A DNA stretch of 64,000 bases from positions 72,635,597 to 72,699,596 of the forward strand of contig CM037590.1 of NCBI GenBank assembly GCA_021018995.1. The letters run 5' to 3'. The stretch comes from Chloranthus sessilifolius. Taxonomy: Eukaryota; Streptophyta; Magnoliopsida; Chloranthales; Chloranthaceae. The position numbers and the translations under genes are program-made. Positions 10,773 through 22,632 of the stretch are shown piece by piece (within the stretch, counting starts at the first letter, position 1; each line of letters begins with the position of its first letter). Under the pieces are notes generated by a model that was given only the letters and a program-made list of their open reading frames with translations, made no database searches and was not told the DNA's origin.

Positions 10773-12400
10773 CTGTCAAGTACTGATGTGAGAACATTAA
10801 GGGACTGGTATCATACAATAATATATTGATGTGAGACAGTACAAGACTGATATTAGACTCATTGTCAGTATTAAACAACATTCTGACCTGCATGGGTTAC
10901 AAAATACTGTCAAGTACTGATGTGAGAATATTAAGAGACTGATATCAGACAATAATGTATTGATGTGAGATAGTGCAGGATTGATATTAGACTCATTGTC
11001 AGCATTAAACAACATTCTGACCTATATGGATTACAAAATACTGTCAAGTACTGATATGAGAACATTAAGGGACTGATATGAGACAATAATGTATTGATGT
11101 GAGATAATACAGGACTGATATTAGACTCATTGTCAGAATTAAACAACATTTTTACCTGCATGGGTTACAAAATACTGTCAAGTACTAATATGAGACATTA
11201 AGGGACTGATATCAGACAATAATATATTGATGTGAGACAGTACAGGACTAATATTAGACTCATTCTCAGTTTTAAATAATATTCTGACCTGCATGGGTTA
11301 TAAAATACTGTCAAGTACTGATGTGAGAACATTAAGGGACTGGTATCAGACAATAATGTATTGATATGAGATAGTGCAGGACTGATATTAGACTCATTGT
11401 CAGCATTAAACAACATTCTAACCTGCATTGGTTACAAAATACTGTCAAGTATTGATGTTAGAACATTAAGGGACTGGTATCAGACAATAATGTATTAATG
11501 TGAGACAGTGCAGGACTGATATTAGACTCATTGTCAGCATTAAACAATATTCTGACCTACATGGGTTACAAAATACTATTAAGTACTGATGCGAGGACAT
11601 TAAGGGATTGATATCAGACAATAATGTATTGATGTGAGACAGTGCAGGACTGATATCAAGCTCATTCTCAGGATTAAACTATATTCTAACCTATATGGGT
11701 TATAAAATACTGTCAAATACTGATTTGAGAATATTAAGGGACTGGTATTAGATAATAATGTATTAATGTGAGATAGTGCAGGACTGATATTAGACTCATT
11801 ATCAGCATTAAATAACATTCTGACCTGCATGGGTTACAAAATACTGTCAAGTACTGATGCAAGGACATTAAGGGATTGATATAAGATAATAATATATTGA
11901 TGTGAGACAGTGCAGGACTGCTATCAATCAAGCTCATTCTCAGGATTAAACTACATTCTGACCTGCATGAGTTATAAAATATTGTCAAAAACTGATGTGA
12001 GAACATCAAAGGATTAATATTAGACAATAATATACTAATGCGAGGACATTAATGGATTGATATCAGACAATAATGTGTTCATGTGAGACAGTGCAAGACT
12101 GATATTAAGCTCATTCTCAGGATTAAACTACACTGACCGACATGAGTTATAAAATACTATCAAGTACTGATGTGAGAATATCAAAGGACTAATATCAGAT
12201 AATAATTTACTGATATGAGGATATTAACGGACTGATATCAGACAATAATGTACTGATGTGGGATATTACAGGACTGATATCAGGCTCATTCTCAAAATTA
12301 AACTACATTCTGACCTGTATTATTACAAAATACTGTAAAGTACTGATGTCAAAATATCAAAAGACTAATAGCAAATATTAATGTACTGATGTGAGATAAT
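10773..12400 (+). repeat. Tandem array of a 134-bp unit, 12 copies
   Basis: The landmark CTGTCAAGTA (or a close variant) starts at 10773, 10907, 11041, 11175, 11308, 11442, 11576, 11710, 11844, 11982, 12157 and 12333. Period is 134 bp for most steps, 138 once, and about 175 for the last two, where an extra 42-bp sub-unit (GACATTAATGGATTGATATC type) is inserted. Each unit is itself built from related ACTGATGTGAGA...ATATCAGACAATAATGT half-units. Copies diverge visibly, and homogeneity falls toward the right end. Confidence 0.93.
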
Positions 12401-12429
12401 TACCCTGATCAATAATTATCTCTAAAAAC

Positions 12430-12665
12430 AAGCATTTATGAGTTTAGGGCAGCATTACTATATTTCTATCTACCTCAAACAAGCATTTAATACAAAGGTT
12501 AAGCATTTAGGATAATATTATTATATTTCTATCTACATCAAATAAGTCATTCATTAAAATAAAGATTCAGCATTTAGGACAACATTACTACATTTGTATA
12601 TAGCTCAAATAAGTCATTCATTAAAAGAAAGGTTGGACATTTAGGATAATATTACTACCACAGTA
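12430..12665 (+). repeat. Second tandem array, about 67-bp unit, 4 copies
   Basis: CATTTAGGACAACATTACTA-type text recurs near 12440, 12505, 12570 and 12640, followed by TATTTCTATCTACCTCAAA and AAGTCATTCATTAAAA. It abuts the 134-bp array and may mark the end of the same host element. Confidence 0.75.
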
Positions 12666-13469
12666 TTTTATAAGTTGCTCTTATGAGTTTACCGGACGGC
12701 TGGAGATGTGCACGCAGAAAATCTTAGACGTACATGATCGGAAGAAGATGCAACGTTGGCCAACGTTAAAGGTTTGTAGAGACAGCAACAACACACTTCT
12801 CCCTCTTGCTTTGTCAGGAGAGAAGAAGATGAAGGGAAGAGGAGGTTGGGGCTATATGGGATCCTAATGCTTTCAATTTTCATGAAAATCAACGGCAAGA
12901 GAGGAGGGTTTGCAGATCTCTGCTCATTGCTTTAATGAAGATTCATATATTCAAAATAAGAGCTACCCAGACATACTTGGTTCAAATAATGGAGCAGCAA
13001 GCAACGTCGAGTTTTTCTGTACTGCAAAATGAAGGGAATATGCTATCTTTCAAGAAGTAGATGAAGAGAAAAGGAAACCAAAAATCGTCAACAAGAAGAA
13101 GATGAATAGCAGAGAAAATGCCAACATTCTAGTTATGGAAGGATGGGTGTTTTAGTAAATTCATGTTAGGGAATTTTGGTCCTCTATAGTTTAACTTAAA
13201 CTGAAAAAAATACATGTGCAGATTTTTCAGACCCTTGTAGGTAAATAATAATAAAAAGTTTAGGGTCAAGACCATGTTGGGTCATTTAATGAAGTTGGGA
13301 CACCGGTGGGTAGATTGCAAAGAGTTGGGACCCGACTGGGTAATCCACCATTTATTAATTGGATTGCTAAGAACATCCACACCACTTGGCTGTCCGTTTA
13401 GCATTTACTTTTATTTATTTAAGGCTGTCAATAACCATAGTGTCTAGCCTAAACACACGGGTATAATTA
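12666..13469. other. Unassigned sequence
   Basis: Mixed-composition DNA with purine-rich GAAGAAGATGAAG stretches. No conserved protein or RNA feature was recognised on either strand. Confidence 0.4.
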
Positions 13470-14373
13470 GGGTTGGCACTGGGCTGGGTAGTCCGGACCA
13501 GCCCATTAGGCCCAGCCCAATTGAAGGAAGGTTTGGGCCTGATGCAAAGCCCATGGATCAGGTTGAGGCTCCCATCGGGCCAGGCTTGGGCTTAATTTCT
13601 TTGACCCGTTGGACTCTAAGAGTACGTTTAAATTCACCCACCAAATCATTGAGTTCACCCACGCTACATTGACTACGTTGAATCAGATGATGGAGATTGT
13701 TTATCCCCCCAATCTTTTACACGATCGATCTTGATATCATGGGTGTACTATTAGATGGTCAGTGTTTTATTTCACGTGACACACATCTCAAAAAAGTGAC
13801 CTTAACATGACATGAAAGCTCAAAATTGATTGTAAGATCACTTGTTTGGGTGTGTAATACGTGAAATAAAAAAATGACCATCTGATGGTATGCCCATGAT
13901 CTCAAGATAGATCTATCGTGTGAAAGATTGGAACGAAAAACAATTTCCATCATCAAATTCAATGCACTCAATGTGTTTCAGCGTGGGTGAACTCAAAGAT
14001 TTGGTGGGTGGATTTAAAGGTACTCATATATAATATGTGTATTGAGTTTCACTTCTAATACTTTCTAATAAAACTTAAAAAGTATATATTTTTTTTAAGA
14101 ATTATATATTTTCTTTTTTAGATTCTAACTTACTGAGAAATGTTAACTTATTATTAGATATCTGTAATATATTAATTTCTCTATTTTTATGAATATATAG
14201 AGTAAATTTTTTTAAATCAATAAGTAATTTATTAGTAAATGACCCTGTTTTGGGCTTTGTAAATTTATTAGAAATGTCTTGCGCTTTGATCCATAAGCCT
14301 GTCACAGGCTTGGACCTAATTAAAATCTATTGAGCTAGGCTTGGATCGGCCCAAGCCCGGCCCATTGCCACCC
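13470..14373. mobile_element. hAT-like non-autonomous element
   Basis: The left end GGGTTGGCACTGGGC and the right end GGCCCATTGCCACCC are imperfect inverted copies about 15 bp long. Both sub-ends are rich in GGGCC/GCCCA words, as in plant elements with GGGTTGGCAATGGGC-type ends. No transposase. An 8-bp target duplication is not convincing (TATAATTA against GTAAGTAT), so class is uncertain. A second element is nested inside. Confidence 0.5.
13620..14025. mobile_element. Foldback MITE nested in the hAT-like element (406 bp)
   Basis: Starts GAGTACGTTTAAATTCACCC and ends with its near-exact reverse complement ending GTACTC. The two arms, roughly 13620-13805 and 13840-14025, pair over most of their length, including the ACCAAATC, GATGGTCA and ATTTCACGT blocks. 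It has no ORF. The unit would fold into a long hairpin around 13822, typical of foldback-type MITEs. Its target duplication is short or absent by eye. Confidence 0.85.
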
Positions 14374-15420
14374 GTAAGTATACTTTTCAAATGCATCACC
14401 TGCTCCTGAGTCAATATCTATAGCACCTATGCCTCAGAACCTGTGTTAGTCAACTAGTTGATTGAGACCTAATGAGACCTGACTGCACCAAGTGACAGCC
14501 TGAGGCCAAGTCCACCCAAAAATGTAGAGCACTCACCTATAGCTCGATGGCAAAATGTTATTGCTAATGGCACCCATAGGACACCCTAATTAATTAAATG
14601 GGTGTGGTAGTAATTAAACCATTCACACACCCAACATCTTGAACCACATGTAAGAGCCCAGATGGACTAGTGACTAACCTGAACCCGAGAAATTGCCCAA
14701 ATCAGGACTAAACCAAAGTGACAAAAAGAAGATCATCAACAATGGTGTGGATTTTGATGATCATCATGGTAATGATCAATAAAGTAAGTCAAACTTAGAC
14801 CCATAAATCCAAGGGAGCAAAAAGAACAAACACCTTTGGTTAAGTATATGTGCCTTGTATGGAACAATGGCATTTCAAGTAAATAAAGGAGAACTCCAAA
14901 GGCATTTAGATTTAATTTATCTAATTTCTAAATTAGAAATTAGGAATTTCACAATTCTCTAGAAAATCCTGGCGCATGATCTATTTGACCAAGTTGGACT
15001 CCACCTTAGACCATAGATATCACGTTGGGAAAATCTAAGGTGTAAGATTTAGTTAGGAGCCATGCACCACAAGATTTCTAGAAAGTGAACATTCACATAA
15101 TTTGAGGACACAAATGGGTAAAAGACACGATGAAGACTCAATGGAGGGTGGAGAGTGGAACCCAAGTGGGTCCCACTCCTCCATGCGCATGCGAAAGAAG
15201 AGAGGAGAGATGAGAGAGAGTGAAGCTTGGGAAGACCAAGCTTGTCTCCCATGCTTAGGCATAAAGCCCAAGCTTCCTTGCAAAAATCGAATTCCATTAG
15301 CCCTCTCTCATTCCTTCATCTTCTTCCTCTCTTCCATCAACATTAGAGCCCTCTCCTTCCTAGCTCTAGTTCTCCCCATTAAAATTTTAATCCACTGACT
15401 TGTCTTTTTCTATGTATTAT
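14374..15420. other. Unassigned sequence
   Basis: No protein family, terminal repeat or RNA was recognised. 15100-15420 is purine-rich then pyrimidine-rich, like a transcribed leader, but no start codon with a supported product follows. Confidence 0.35.
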
Positions 15421-16590
15421 AATAATATTAAATTCAAGTCGTAACCTATTGCAAGCGCACAATGGAAATTATAGTACTAGCATTAAGATCGTTCCCACGA
15501 GGAAGTTTATTATCTTATTAATTCCTTTTATTCTTATCTTTATCTAAATCCTTATTTTAAAAACTTTTATTTATCTTTAAGATTTCCTAATCTACTGGAG
15601 AAATATGAATAAAAGAATAGTTGTTTAAACTAAAGTGCATAAAAATAAATCCTAATCTTCTTTCCTTAGATTAAGGTCGTCAATCTTAATCTTTAGCTAT
15701 CGGATATTTATGAAAATAAACAGTACCGTTACACCATATATCAAGTTTCCTAGCATTAGTGGTCAATCAAGTCTAAGATCCTATCAATATAGATTTAATC
15801 TAATCAATAATTTCCTAAAGTAAGGGCGCCAATCAAACCTTAGCAAACTGAAGTAGGAAAAGTAAAAATCCTTACACTAATCTACAAATTCTAACCTGAG
15901 TCGTCAATTCAATTCAAAACTTGGAGATATTTATAACGTAAATAAATCTAAACTAGAAAGCAAATAAATATATCCTTCACCCCTCAGCCGTAGTCTTCAA
16001 TTGCTCCTGAGAAATTATAGATATCTACACTAATCTTCCGCACTCAATTGCAGTCGTCAATTGCTCTTGAGAAACCTCTGATATCTAAACTACTCTACTA
16101 GTATACACTACTGATCGGAAGAAAATCCAACCTCAGTCGTCAATTGATACTGAAATTCTTCGATGATTATTTCTATGCCGAGTTCTCTTATTTATAAATC
16201 AGAAGGAGTCGGTTTACAAAGATCTAGTTCTAATAAAAGAAACTACTGAAAACAAAAGTATCCTAATATAACTCTAATTCCTAATTTTATCCTTCCTTGC
16301 TTTCTTTAGTTGATATACTTCTAGATTGTTCTTTATCGAGCAGCAGCAGAGTCCTTTGGAATATCAATCTTCATCAATCTTCTCAAATCTGTGGTTCATC
16401 AGACTTCTAATTGTAGTAGTCTTCTAATTCTGGATATGGCGGTGATAGTTCTCACTCACGTGATCAGCAACAACAAGGAAAGTTTTCATTCTGGGAAATC
16501 GTAAATCGTAATTTCTCATTTTCTTCTTTTCCTTAGAAAATTGCTAAGCCCGATTTTCTATCTTTCATACTTCCTTATAGTTGACGATTC
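15421..16590. repeat. Unclassified dispersed repeat, interrupted by element B
   Basis: Begins with the TTGCAAGCGCACAATGG and CGTTCCCACGAGGAAG text seen in a common dispersed plant repeat. Inside, degenerate copies of GTCGTCAATTGCTCCTGAGA recur near 15673, 15902, 15987, 16047 and 16137. The TCTGG target of element B closes it, and the sequence appears to resume at 34189-34460 (ATTACGCTTTATCG...). No coding sequence recognised. Confidence 0.5.
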
Positions 16591-16595
16591 TCTGG
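16591..16595. repeat. Target-site duplication of element B, left
   Basis: TCTGG directly precedes the 5' LTR and is repeated at 34184-34188 after the 3' LTR. Five bases is the normal Ty3/gypsy duplication length. Confidence 0.9.
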
Positions 16596-18249
16596 TTAGA
16601 CACCCAAATTTGGCCCAATGCCCGATCGAAACATATTTCGAGAGAAGCGCGCCTCTGATCATTTTATGGCATGTATGGTACCCTTAGATACATTCTCAAA
16701 CTCTTAGAAATCATCCCAAAACTCTTAGGAATCATCTCGAACCCTTAGGAATCAACCATAGCCTTCCTAGACCTATTAGAACTCTTCCCGGGCACAATTC
16801 AGACCCCCCTGAATAGCGATTAGAAAGAGGAGTACTAAAGTTTTTATAGATAGTTACCCAACCTAAGGCATATACCATTAGAACATAAAGCTTCCCATAT
16901 TTCTAACAAACTAAGAATTACCTAATTTTGAGTTGTACATCAAAAGTTATGACGAAATGAAGATCGCGAATTTATGTAAGAAATTATAAAATCGGACCCA
17001 TAGAGCTAGTTTCAAACCCTCCTAAGCAGTGGTTAAAGAGAACAATGCTAAAATTTACACAAACCTCTTCTGAATCTGAGTGATATACCATTAGAAAGAG
17101 AACTTTTCCAACTTTCTAACAAGCTAAAAATTGCCTCAATCAGAGTTTTACATCAAAAGTTATGGCGAAATGAAGATCGTAGATTTATGCAGGAAATTAC
17201 AAAATTAGGCTGGGCCCCTGTGGGTCTTCAACTTCCAACAGTTTGGGCCTAATTTTCCTTCAAAAAATAGCCAAAATTAATATTGGTGGTTTGAGTTTTG
17301 GACCATCCAAAAGTCTAGGGTGTGTTTCTTTAGGACTCTAGTGACCCTATTAGCTTAGGTTATCTCCCTTTTGCCATTCAAGTCACCACCCTATCATCTA
17401 CCATTAAACCCAAATTCCGCTTCTCTAAGCTCTAGAAAACTCTTAAAACCTTAGATTGCTCATTACCTAATTGTTAATCCTAATTAGCATCTAAGTAGCC
17501 TCCTAACCTATCATTTTCCCATAAATAGAGCCTCCCTCCCCTTGGATTAAAGATTAAGAAAATTACCTAAGAGAGAAAGAACTTAAAGTGAGAAGATCTT
17601 TCTCCCTTTGGTGCACCATTACTTATACAAATTCAAGAATTGATAAACCTCCTTCCAAGCCTTACCTTTCATAAAAAGCCTCTAGGTTTCGTGTGTGCTA
17701 TCTATTTGCATTCCCTCTCTACCTCTTAGCTGGCAAGTCTTAGAGGTTAGAACCCTTTTTTCCACCATACAAGCTTTCAAAAGCTCATCAAAGCAAGCCA
17801 ACGCAAGGCTCTTCAACGGTGCAACAAGGGCCCGAGATCTCCGGCTCTCCCCTCTATTCCTCTACCTTCTCGATCATTCCTCCATCCTCCCATTTATACC
17901 GTTATGCCGCCGAATTTTTGGTAGGAACGGAGGGGCACAAATAGGATTTTAAGACACATTTGGGCAAGAGGAAGCCTTTTTCATTTCATTTATATTATTG
18001 TTATTTTGGCCATTAGTAGATATCCATTTAGCGGGTTGATTGGGTGCCTAACACCTTCCCAATCGATAACTGAACCCCTACTCAAGAGCCTTTGGTGTGG
18101 ACCGGATTCAGAATCATATTTGTGGACTTTGGTGCTTATAAAAATGATATAGGTTTCTCGAGACACCAAAAGCTCTGGGTGGTGACCCTATATTTTTGTT
18201 AGAGAGCGCATCGCTGCGACGGGATCGTCAAAAATCCTACGATTGCACA
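16596..18249 (+). repeat. 5' LTR of element B (1654 bp)
   Basis: Starts TTAGACACCC (the 3' copy has TGTAGACACCC, so one base has been lost here) and ends TTGCACA. U3 has four CTTAGGAATCATC-type repeats at 16685-16760 and an internal tandem duplication of about 195 bp (16826-17215). The TATA box at about 17519 reads CATAAATAG, while the 3' LTR has TATAAATAG. It also keeps a roughly 33-bp segment near 16970 that the 3' LTR lacks. Confidence 0.92.
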
Positions 18250-18251
18250 GA

Positions 18252-18269
18252 TGGCGACTCCGCTGGGGA
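18252..18269 (+). promoter_or_regulatory. Primer binding site of element B
   Basis: TGGCGACTCCGCTGGGGA begins two bases after the LTR. Its complement ends in a ...GTCGCCA 3' tRNA tail; Ogre-type elements are reported to use tRNA-Arg. The exact tRNA was not checked. Confidence 0.85.
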
Positions 18270-18409
18270 GTAGCTTGTAGAGCTTCCCCTTGAACTTGGC
18301 CTCTTTATTTTTTATTTTACTAATCTTTTATTATTTTATTTTATTTTATTTTTACTCACCCCTCCAATAAAGTCACTTTACTTACCCCTACTTTTACGTC
18401 ATTTACAAG

Positions 18410-18600
18410 CCTTAGCCGATTGGCGGGCCTACATGCGCATTATCTTTTAATTTTCTTTACTTTTTCGTCATTTTAGTGCCTTAGTCGATTGACGAGCCTA
18501 CTGCCTTAGTCGATTGACGAGCCTACTTGCACATTATCTTTTAATTTTCTTTAAATTTTCGTCATTTAAAGTGCCTTAGCCGATTGGCGGGCCTACTTGT
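18410..18600 (+). repeat. Leader tandem repeat, about 70-bp unit
   Basis: GCCTTAGCCGATTGGCGGGC-type text starts near 18410, 18478, 18503 and 18573, each long copy followed by TTATCTTTTAATTTTC and TTTTCGTCATTT. The third start is a 24-bp partial unit. It lies in the untranslated leader; 18600-19570 holds no recognised gene. Confidence 0.8.
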
Positions 18601-19570
18601 GCAAGCATATTCTAACAATGGACACCGGCCCGTAGTGGCGACACGGGATCATCACCCCCGATCTTTGAACTAAAGAAAACTTTCATAAAAAAAAAAGTCT
18701 TTGAAAAAAAATTAAAATTGAACCAAGATAGGGAACTTAATCAATTTGTTTTTACGGGGTAGAATTTTTAAACGGTTGGGTTTAGGCACACATACAATCA
18801 CACGGGTCTTAGTATAGCGGTAGCCTCTAGTGGTGATGATTTAGAAAAGTCTCAGCCCACCTAGTATCTGAGAAGGCGCTTGTGCCAGAGGTATATCGGG
18901 TGGGTCACCTATTGCTACAAGCTTAAAACCCATTGGAGAGCGCGCTAGCGAGTTATACTGAACTCAAACCCTTAGGTTCGGTGAGGAGAGAATGATCCAC
19001 TAAAAAAATCAGTCAGTTCTCGAAAGCTCAACTTCCATAAAAAAGTCAAAAAGAGACTCAATTCGGGCTAAAGTAGCTACTGTCAAGGGTTCTAGAAACC
19101 CACTTTTGCCTGGCGTAAGTATTAGTTGCACCAATCCAAAAATCTCTAAAAATACACTGGCAGCCTTATTTAGGGAATTTTTGCTCTGGCGCATCTATTA
19201 GTTGCGCTAGTAATGTTCTGAGCAATCCAACCCGATTTTGTGGTCTTTTCCACATCCCGAGTCCCCCGATTAGTGCCTTAGTGCCTCCGTTTGGGCTCTG
19301 CCACCTCCAACACCCAATACGCCCCCGCCGGTCAAAAGGTAACTTCTTTTTGACTCATTTCGGGGGATCGGGTCATTCGCCTTGGTTTTCATGCCTTCAA
19401 TAGATCAAAGGTCTTCCTTTGATTCTTCCGAAGTGCTTCAGAATCGTCGCCACGGGTCCTAAATTAGGGTACGAAAGCCACCCGAGAAGAGAATTTCAAG
19501 GCCTCGGAACCTTTGTTTTTACAAAAAATAAAAAAATTCTAAAAATAAAAAAACCTAAAAACTAGAGTCT

Positions 19571-21420
19571 TTGTGGTGCTGGCATAACGGCACCCATACC
19601 CAACCTGCCAACAAACAATGTCATGTAGTGGACCCGACTTACGTCGATCCCAACTCATCCCCGCCACATTCTCCAAGCCACTCCCATTCGGGAGAAGGTT
19701 TTTCCACCATCCCCCCCACTCAATCACCTTTTACAATTACCGGGTCCTTTGGTACCCCCATTTTCCCAACCACCACTTCCCAAAATATCCAAAATCCACC
19801 CCCCAATTCCTCATCTTTTGCCCAAATCATGCCCATTTTCCCTCCCATATCCATGCCAAACCCATCCCACTTTTCACCCACATCCATGCCAAATCCAACA
19901 CACTTCCCATCCACATCCATACAAAACCCAATCCAATTTTCCCCATCCAAATCCATGTCCCATTTTTCATCTTCCCCTTATAAGCCTGACCCGCTCTCAT
20001 TCACATATACCACTCCCGCCTTATCCAACCCCCTACACATCCCCCCATCTACCGGGGTCATGCCCATTTTTATCGGGGACATGTCCGGTTTTTCCCAAAC
20101 ACCCACACTTTACCCTTCATCATCCCCATACATACCCAACCAACCCCCCTTTTCCAACGCCCCACCTCACTCCTCCAATCCACCCCATATCCCATCCCTT
20201 ACGCGGGTCATGCCCGATTTTACCGAGGCCATGCCCAATTTACCTTCAACATCCACTCCATCCATAGCCCTCCTAGCCTCAAACAACCCATCTCCATCCG
20301 ATCCTCCTTCCATGGCCATGGTGGAAGAGATGGTCCAAACCTACAATAGGTGGAAGGCCTCCCAACACATCTCCACTCATCCCTACCACACACTCATGAA
20401 CCCATCCGAGACTATATCAAGTCTTCATGCCTCATTCCCATCAACCCCCCATAATCCACACCATCCAAACCTCCATTCCCAACTTGTCTCAAGGCCCCAT
20501 GGCCCAAACCCCCATTTCCCACATGTCTCATGGCCCCATGGCCCAAACCTCCATTCCCCACTTATCTCAAGGCCCCATGGCCTAAACCCCCATTTCCCAC
20601 ATGCCTCATAGCCCCATGGCCCAAACCTCCACTCCCCACTTGTTTCAAGGGCCCATGGCCCAAACCCACCAAGGGCCCATAACCCAAGCCCACCAAGGCC
20701 CATGGCCCAAACACACCAAGGGCCCATAACCCAAGCCCACCAAGGGCCCATGGCCCAGACCCACCAAGGCCAAATGGGCCAAGCCCATCAAGGGCCCATG
20801 GCCCGACCAACCAAGACCCAATGGGTCAGGCCCATTAAGGGCCCATGGCCCAGACCCGCCAAGGCCCAATGAGCCAGACCCACTAAGGGCCCATGGCCCA
20901 AACCCACTAAGGGCCCATGGCCCAAACCCATCAATGACCCATGGCCCAAACCTATAATGACCAAGGCTTCATGGCCCACCCCTCCCAAGGCTTCATGGCC
21001 CAAACCCAAGCCCAAAACCATGGAACCCTACACCAATACCCCCCACAATACCCCCAAAATTTCACCCACCCCCAACCCTCACACCCGGGTCAAACCCAAA
21101 CCATACCTCCAATCCAATTTTCCCATGGCCCCACACCCTAAGGCCATCTCCAAACCTTCCCCCATGTCCAATGGCCCCAGCAGGCCCCACCCCAAAACCA
21201 AACTACCACTCGCCCCATCACCCCACAACACTTCCCCCACATCCAATGGTCTCACCCCACCCCCATTCAGACCATGCCCACCCAGTCCATACAACAACAA
21301 TCCGAGAATCATGTCCTCACTGCACCTTACGTAGATCAGCAGTATGAGGAGGATGAGATCAGAAACAGTGGGGCCTACGTCAGGGCATTGACCAATGTTT
21401 GTCCTCCACCTGTAATTACC
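19571..21420 (+). pseudogene. Element B gag N-terminal region, Pro/Ser/His-rich
   Basis: An open frame (19571-20611) has extreme Pro, Ser, His and Asn content with recurring SMPNPSHF, SSPYIPNQPP and PHGPN words. It continues after stops in a second frame with repeated MAQTHQ and HQGP words, then reads PYVDQQYEEDEIRNSGAYV near 21330-21380. The true start is unclear: the open frame begins at TTG and the first ATG in frame is further in. Position upstream of the gag core suggests a gag N-terminal extension. It could be a separate upstream ORF, as in some Ogre elements. Confidence 0.5.
20461..20960 (+). repeat. In-frame minisatellites in gag of element B
   Basis: CCATGGCC recurs exactly every 39 bp at 20497, 20536, 20575, 20614 and 20653. 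Each unit encodes 13 residues around PHGPN, alternating two flavours. From 20653 to about 20960 the period becomes 24-25 bp (CCATGGCCCAAACCCACCAA), encoding an eight-residue GPMAQTHQ repeat. The reverse strand shows long Gly/Leu-rich ORFs that are shadows. Confidence 0.88.
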
Positions 21421-21508
21421 CCACCCCCTGGCAGCCCAGAGTGAGTCCAAACTCACAATTGAGAAGACGGCCCCCATGTTCAAAGAATTAGAACAATAGA
21501 GGGAATAG

Positions 21509-22620
21509 TTGGACAAGATCAAAAAGCAGTTATTGAAGATGGGTGGTGCTAAAATCCACACCACAGACTTCACAGACTTGTGCCTGTTTGCTGAGATCCC
21601 CCTATCCCCTAAATTCAAAATGTCGATCTTCGATAAATATAACGGCACAGGCAACCCTATTGCATACCTTAAGTCCTACTGTGGGGACATGTGCCAATAC
21701 GGCAGAGATGAACGACGACTCATCAAAGTGTTCTAGAAAAATTTAACCGGCCCAACTTTAAGATGGTTCACATCTCTTGAACCATCAATGATTAAAACAT
21801 GGAAAGATCTGACCCACCTATTGAAGCAAAACTCCAAGAGCAATATGTCTACAACATAGACATTGAGCCCCGCAAGTCAGATCTAGCCCGATTGAAGCAA
21901 AACTCTAATGAAACATTCAATGGTTACTTAGGGCATTGGAGAGCACGGTAGCTCAAGTCAGAAATAGGATACCTAACGACTAGCAGATAGATATGATCTC
22001 AAAGAATACCCTGTCAGTGATCTCAGATTTTCTTGTATATCAGCAGCAGTTTAGTTTTGCGGACTTAGTAAGGAACGCCAACTGTTGTGAGGACGCCATC
22101 AAAGAAGGGCGGTTGAACAAGAATGCATTCGGGGGGCCCAGCGGGGTTAGGAGGTTCTCCGAGTAGAGAAATGATAGAAGAACAGGGGCAGAGGTACAAA
22201 ATGTTACAACCACCCGGCCCAATAATAATAATGTAATCCCCTTCCAATTTAAAGTAGCGCAACCAGCTCTCGTTGGGACAGGGCTAGTACAAAGAGCAGG
22301 GAATGGGCAGGGAAAGAGCAGGAAAGCAGTTATTGACCCCAGAAAAGAGAGCCTATTATGATTGAGTCTTTACGCCTTTGGGGCAATCTCTGAGTGTACT
22401 TTTACCTCTGTTAATTAAAAAGGGATTAATAACTGCTCTCCAATCGTGACCTCTTCCCAATCCGATCCTATATAATTTTGACCCCAATAGTCATTGTAAT
22501 TTCCTCTAGGGTCCGGATCACTCAACTGATCGATGCTTCCTATTAAAACATGCAATCCAGGATTTAATCGATAATGGGAAGATCATTCCCCCTGCACCCA
22601 CCCAAATGAACTAGCATGCA
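21509..22620 (+). pseudogene. Element B gag core (capsid-like)
   Basis: FDKYNGTGNPIAYLKSYCGD, then LTGPTLRWFTSLEPSMIKTW, is the capsid block of Tat-lineage gag. A TAG at 21734 lies at a Gln codon. After 21830 the frame shifts repeatedly. Near 22490-22580 a decayed block with CNFL, GPDHSTDRC and LKHAIQDLIDNGKI matches the cysteine/histidine region before protease in Tat elements. Gag would form the particle shell. Confidence 0.8.
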
Positions 22621-22632
22621 AATATTCACCAG

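Noticed and set aside
10797..12027. Series of similar 76-97 codon minus-strand ORFs
   Set aside because: They recur with the 134-bp repeat; the period is not a multiple of three, and no start, splice or domain evidence supports a protein.
10773..12665. Possible CRISPR array
   Set aside because: Repeats are head-to-tail without unique spacers, units are too long and diverged, and the genome is a plant.
12689..12898. Minus-strand ORF with a Cys-rich run
   Set aside because: Short, no domain, no splice context; kept only as unassigned sequence.
15049..15398. Overlapping ORFs on both strands
   Set aside because: Purine/pyrimidine-biased leader-like DNA; neither translation resembles a known protein.
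20425..21021. Minus-strand Gly/Leu/Trp-rich ORFs
   Set aside because: Shadows of the GC-rich gag minisatellites on the other strand.
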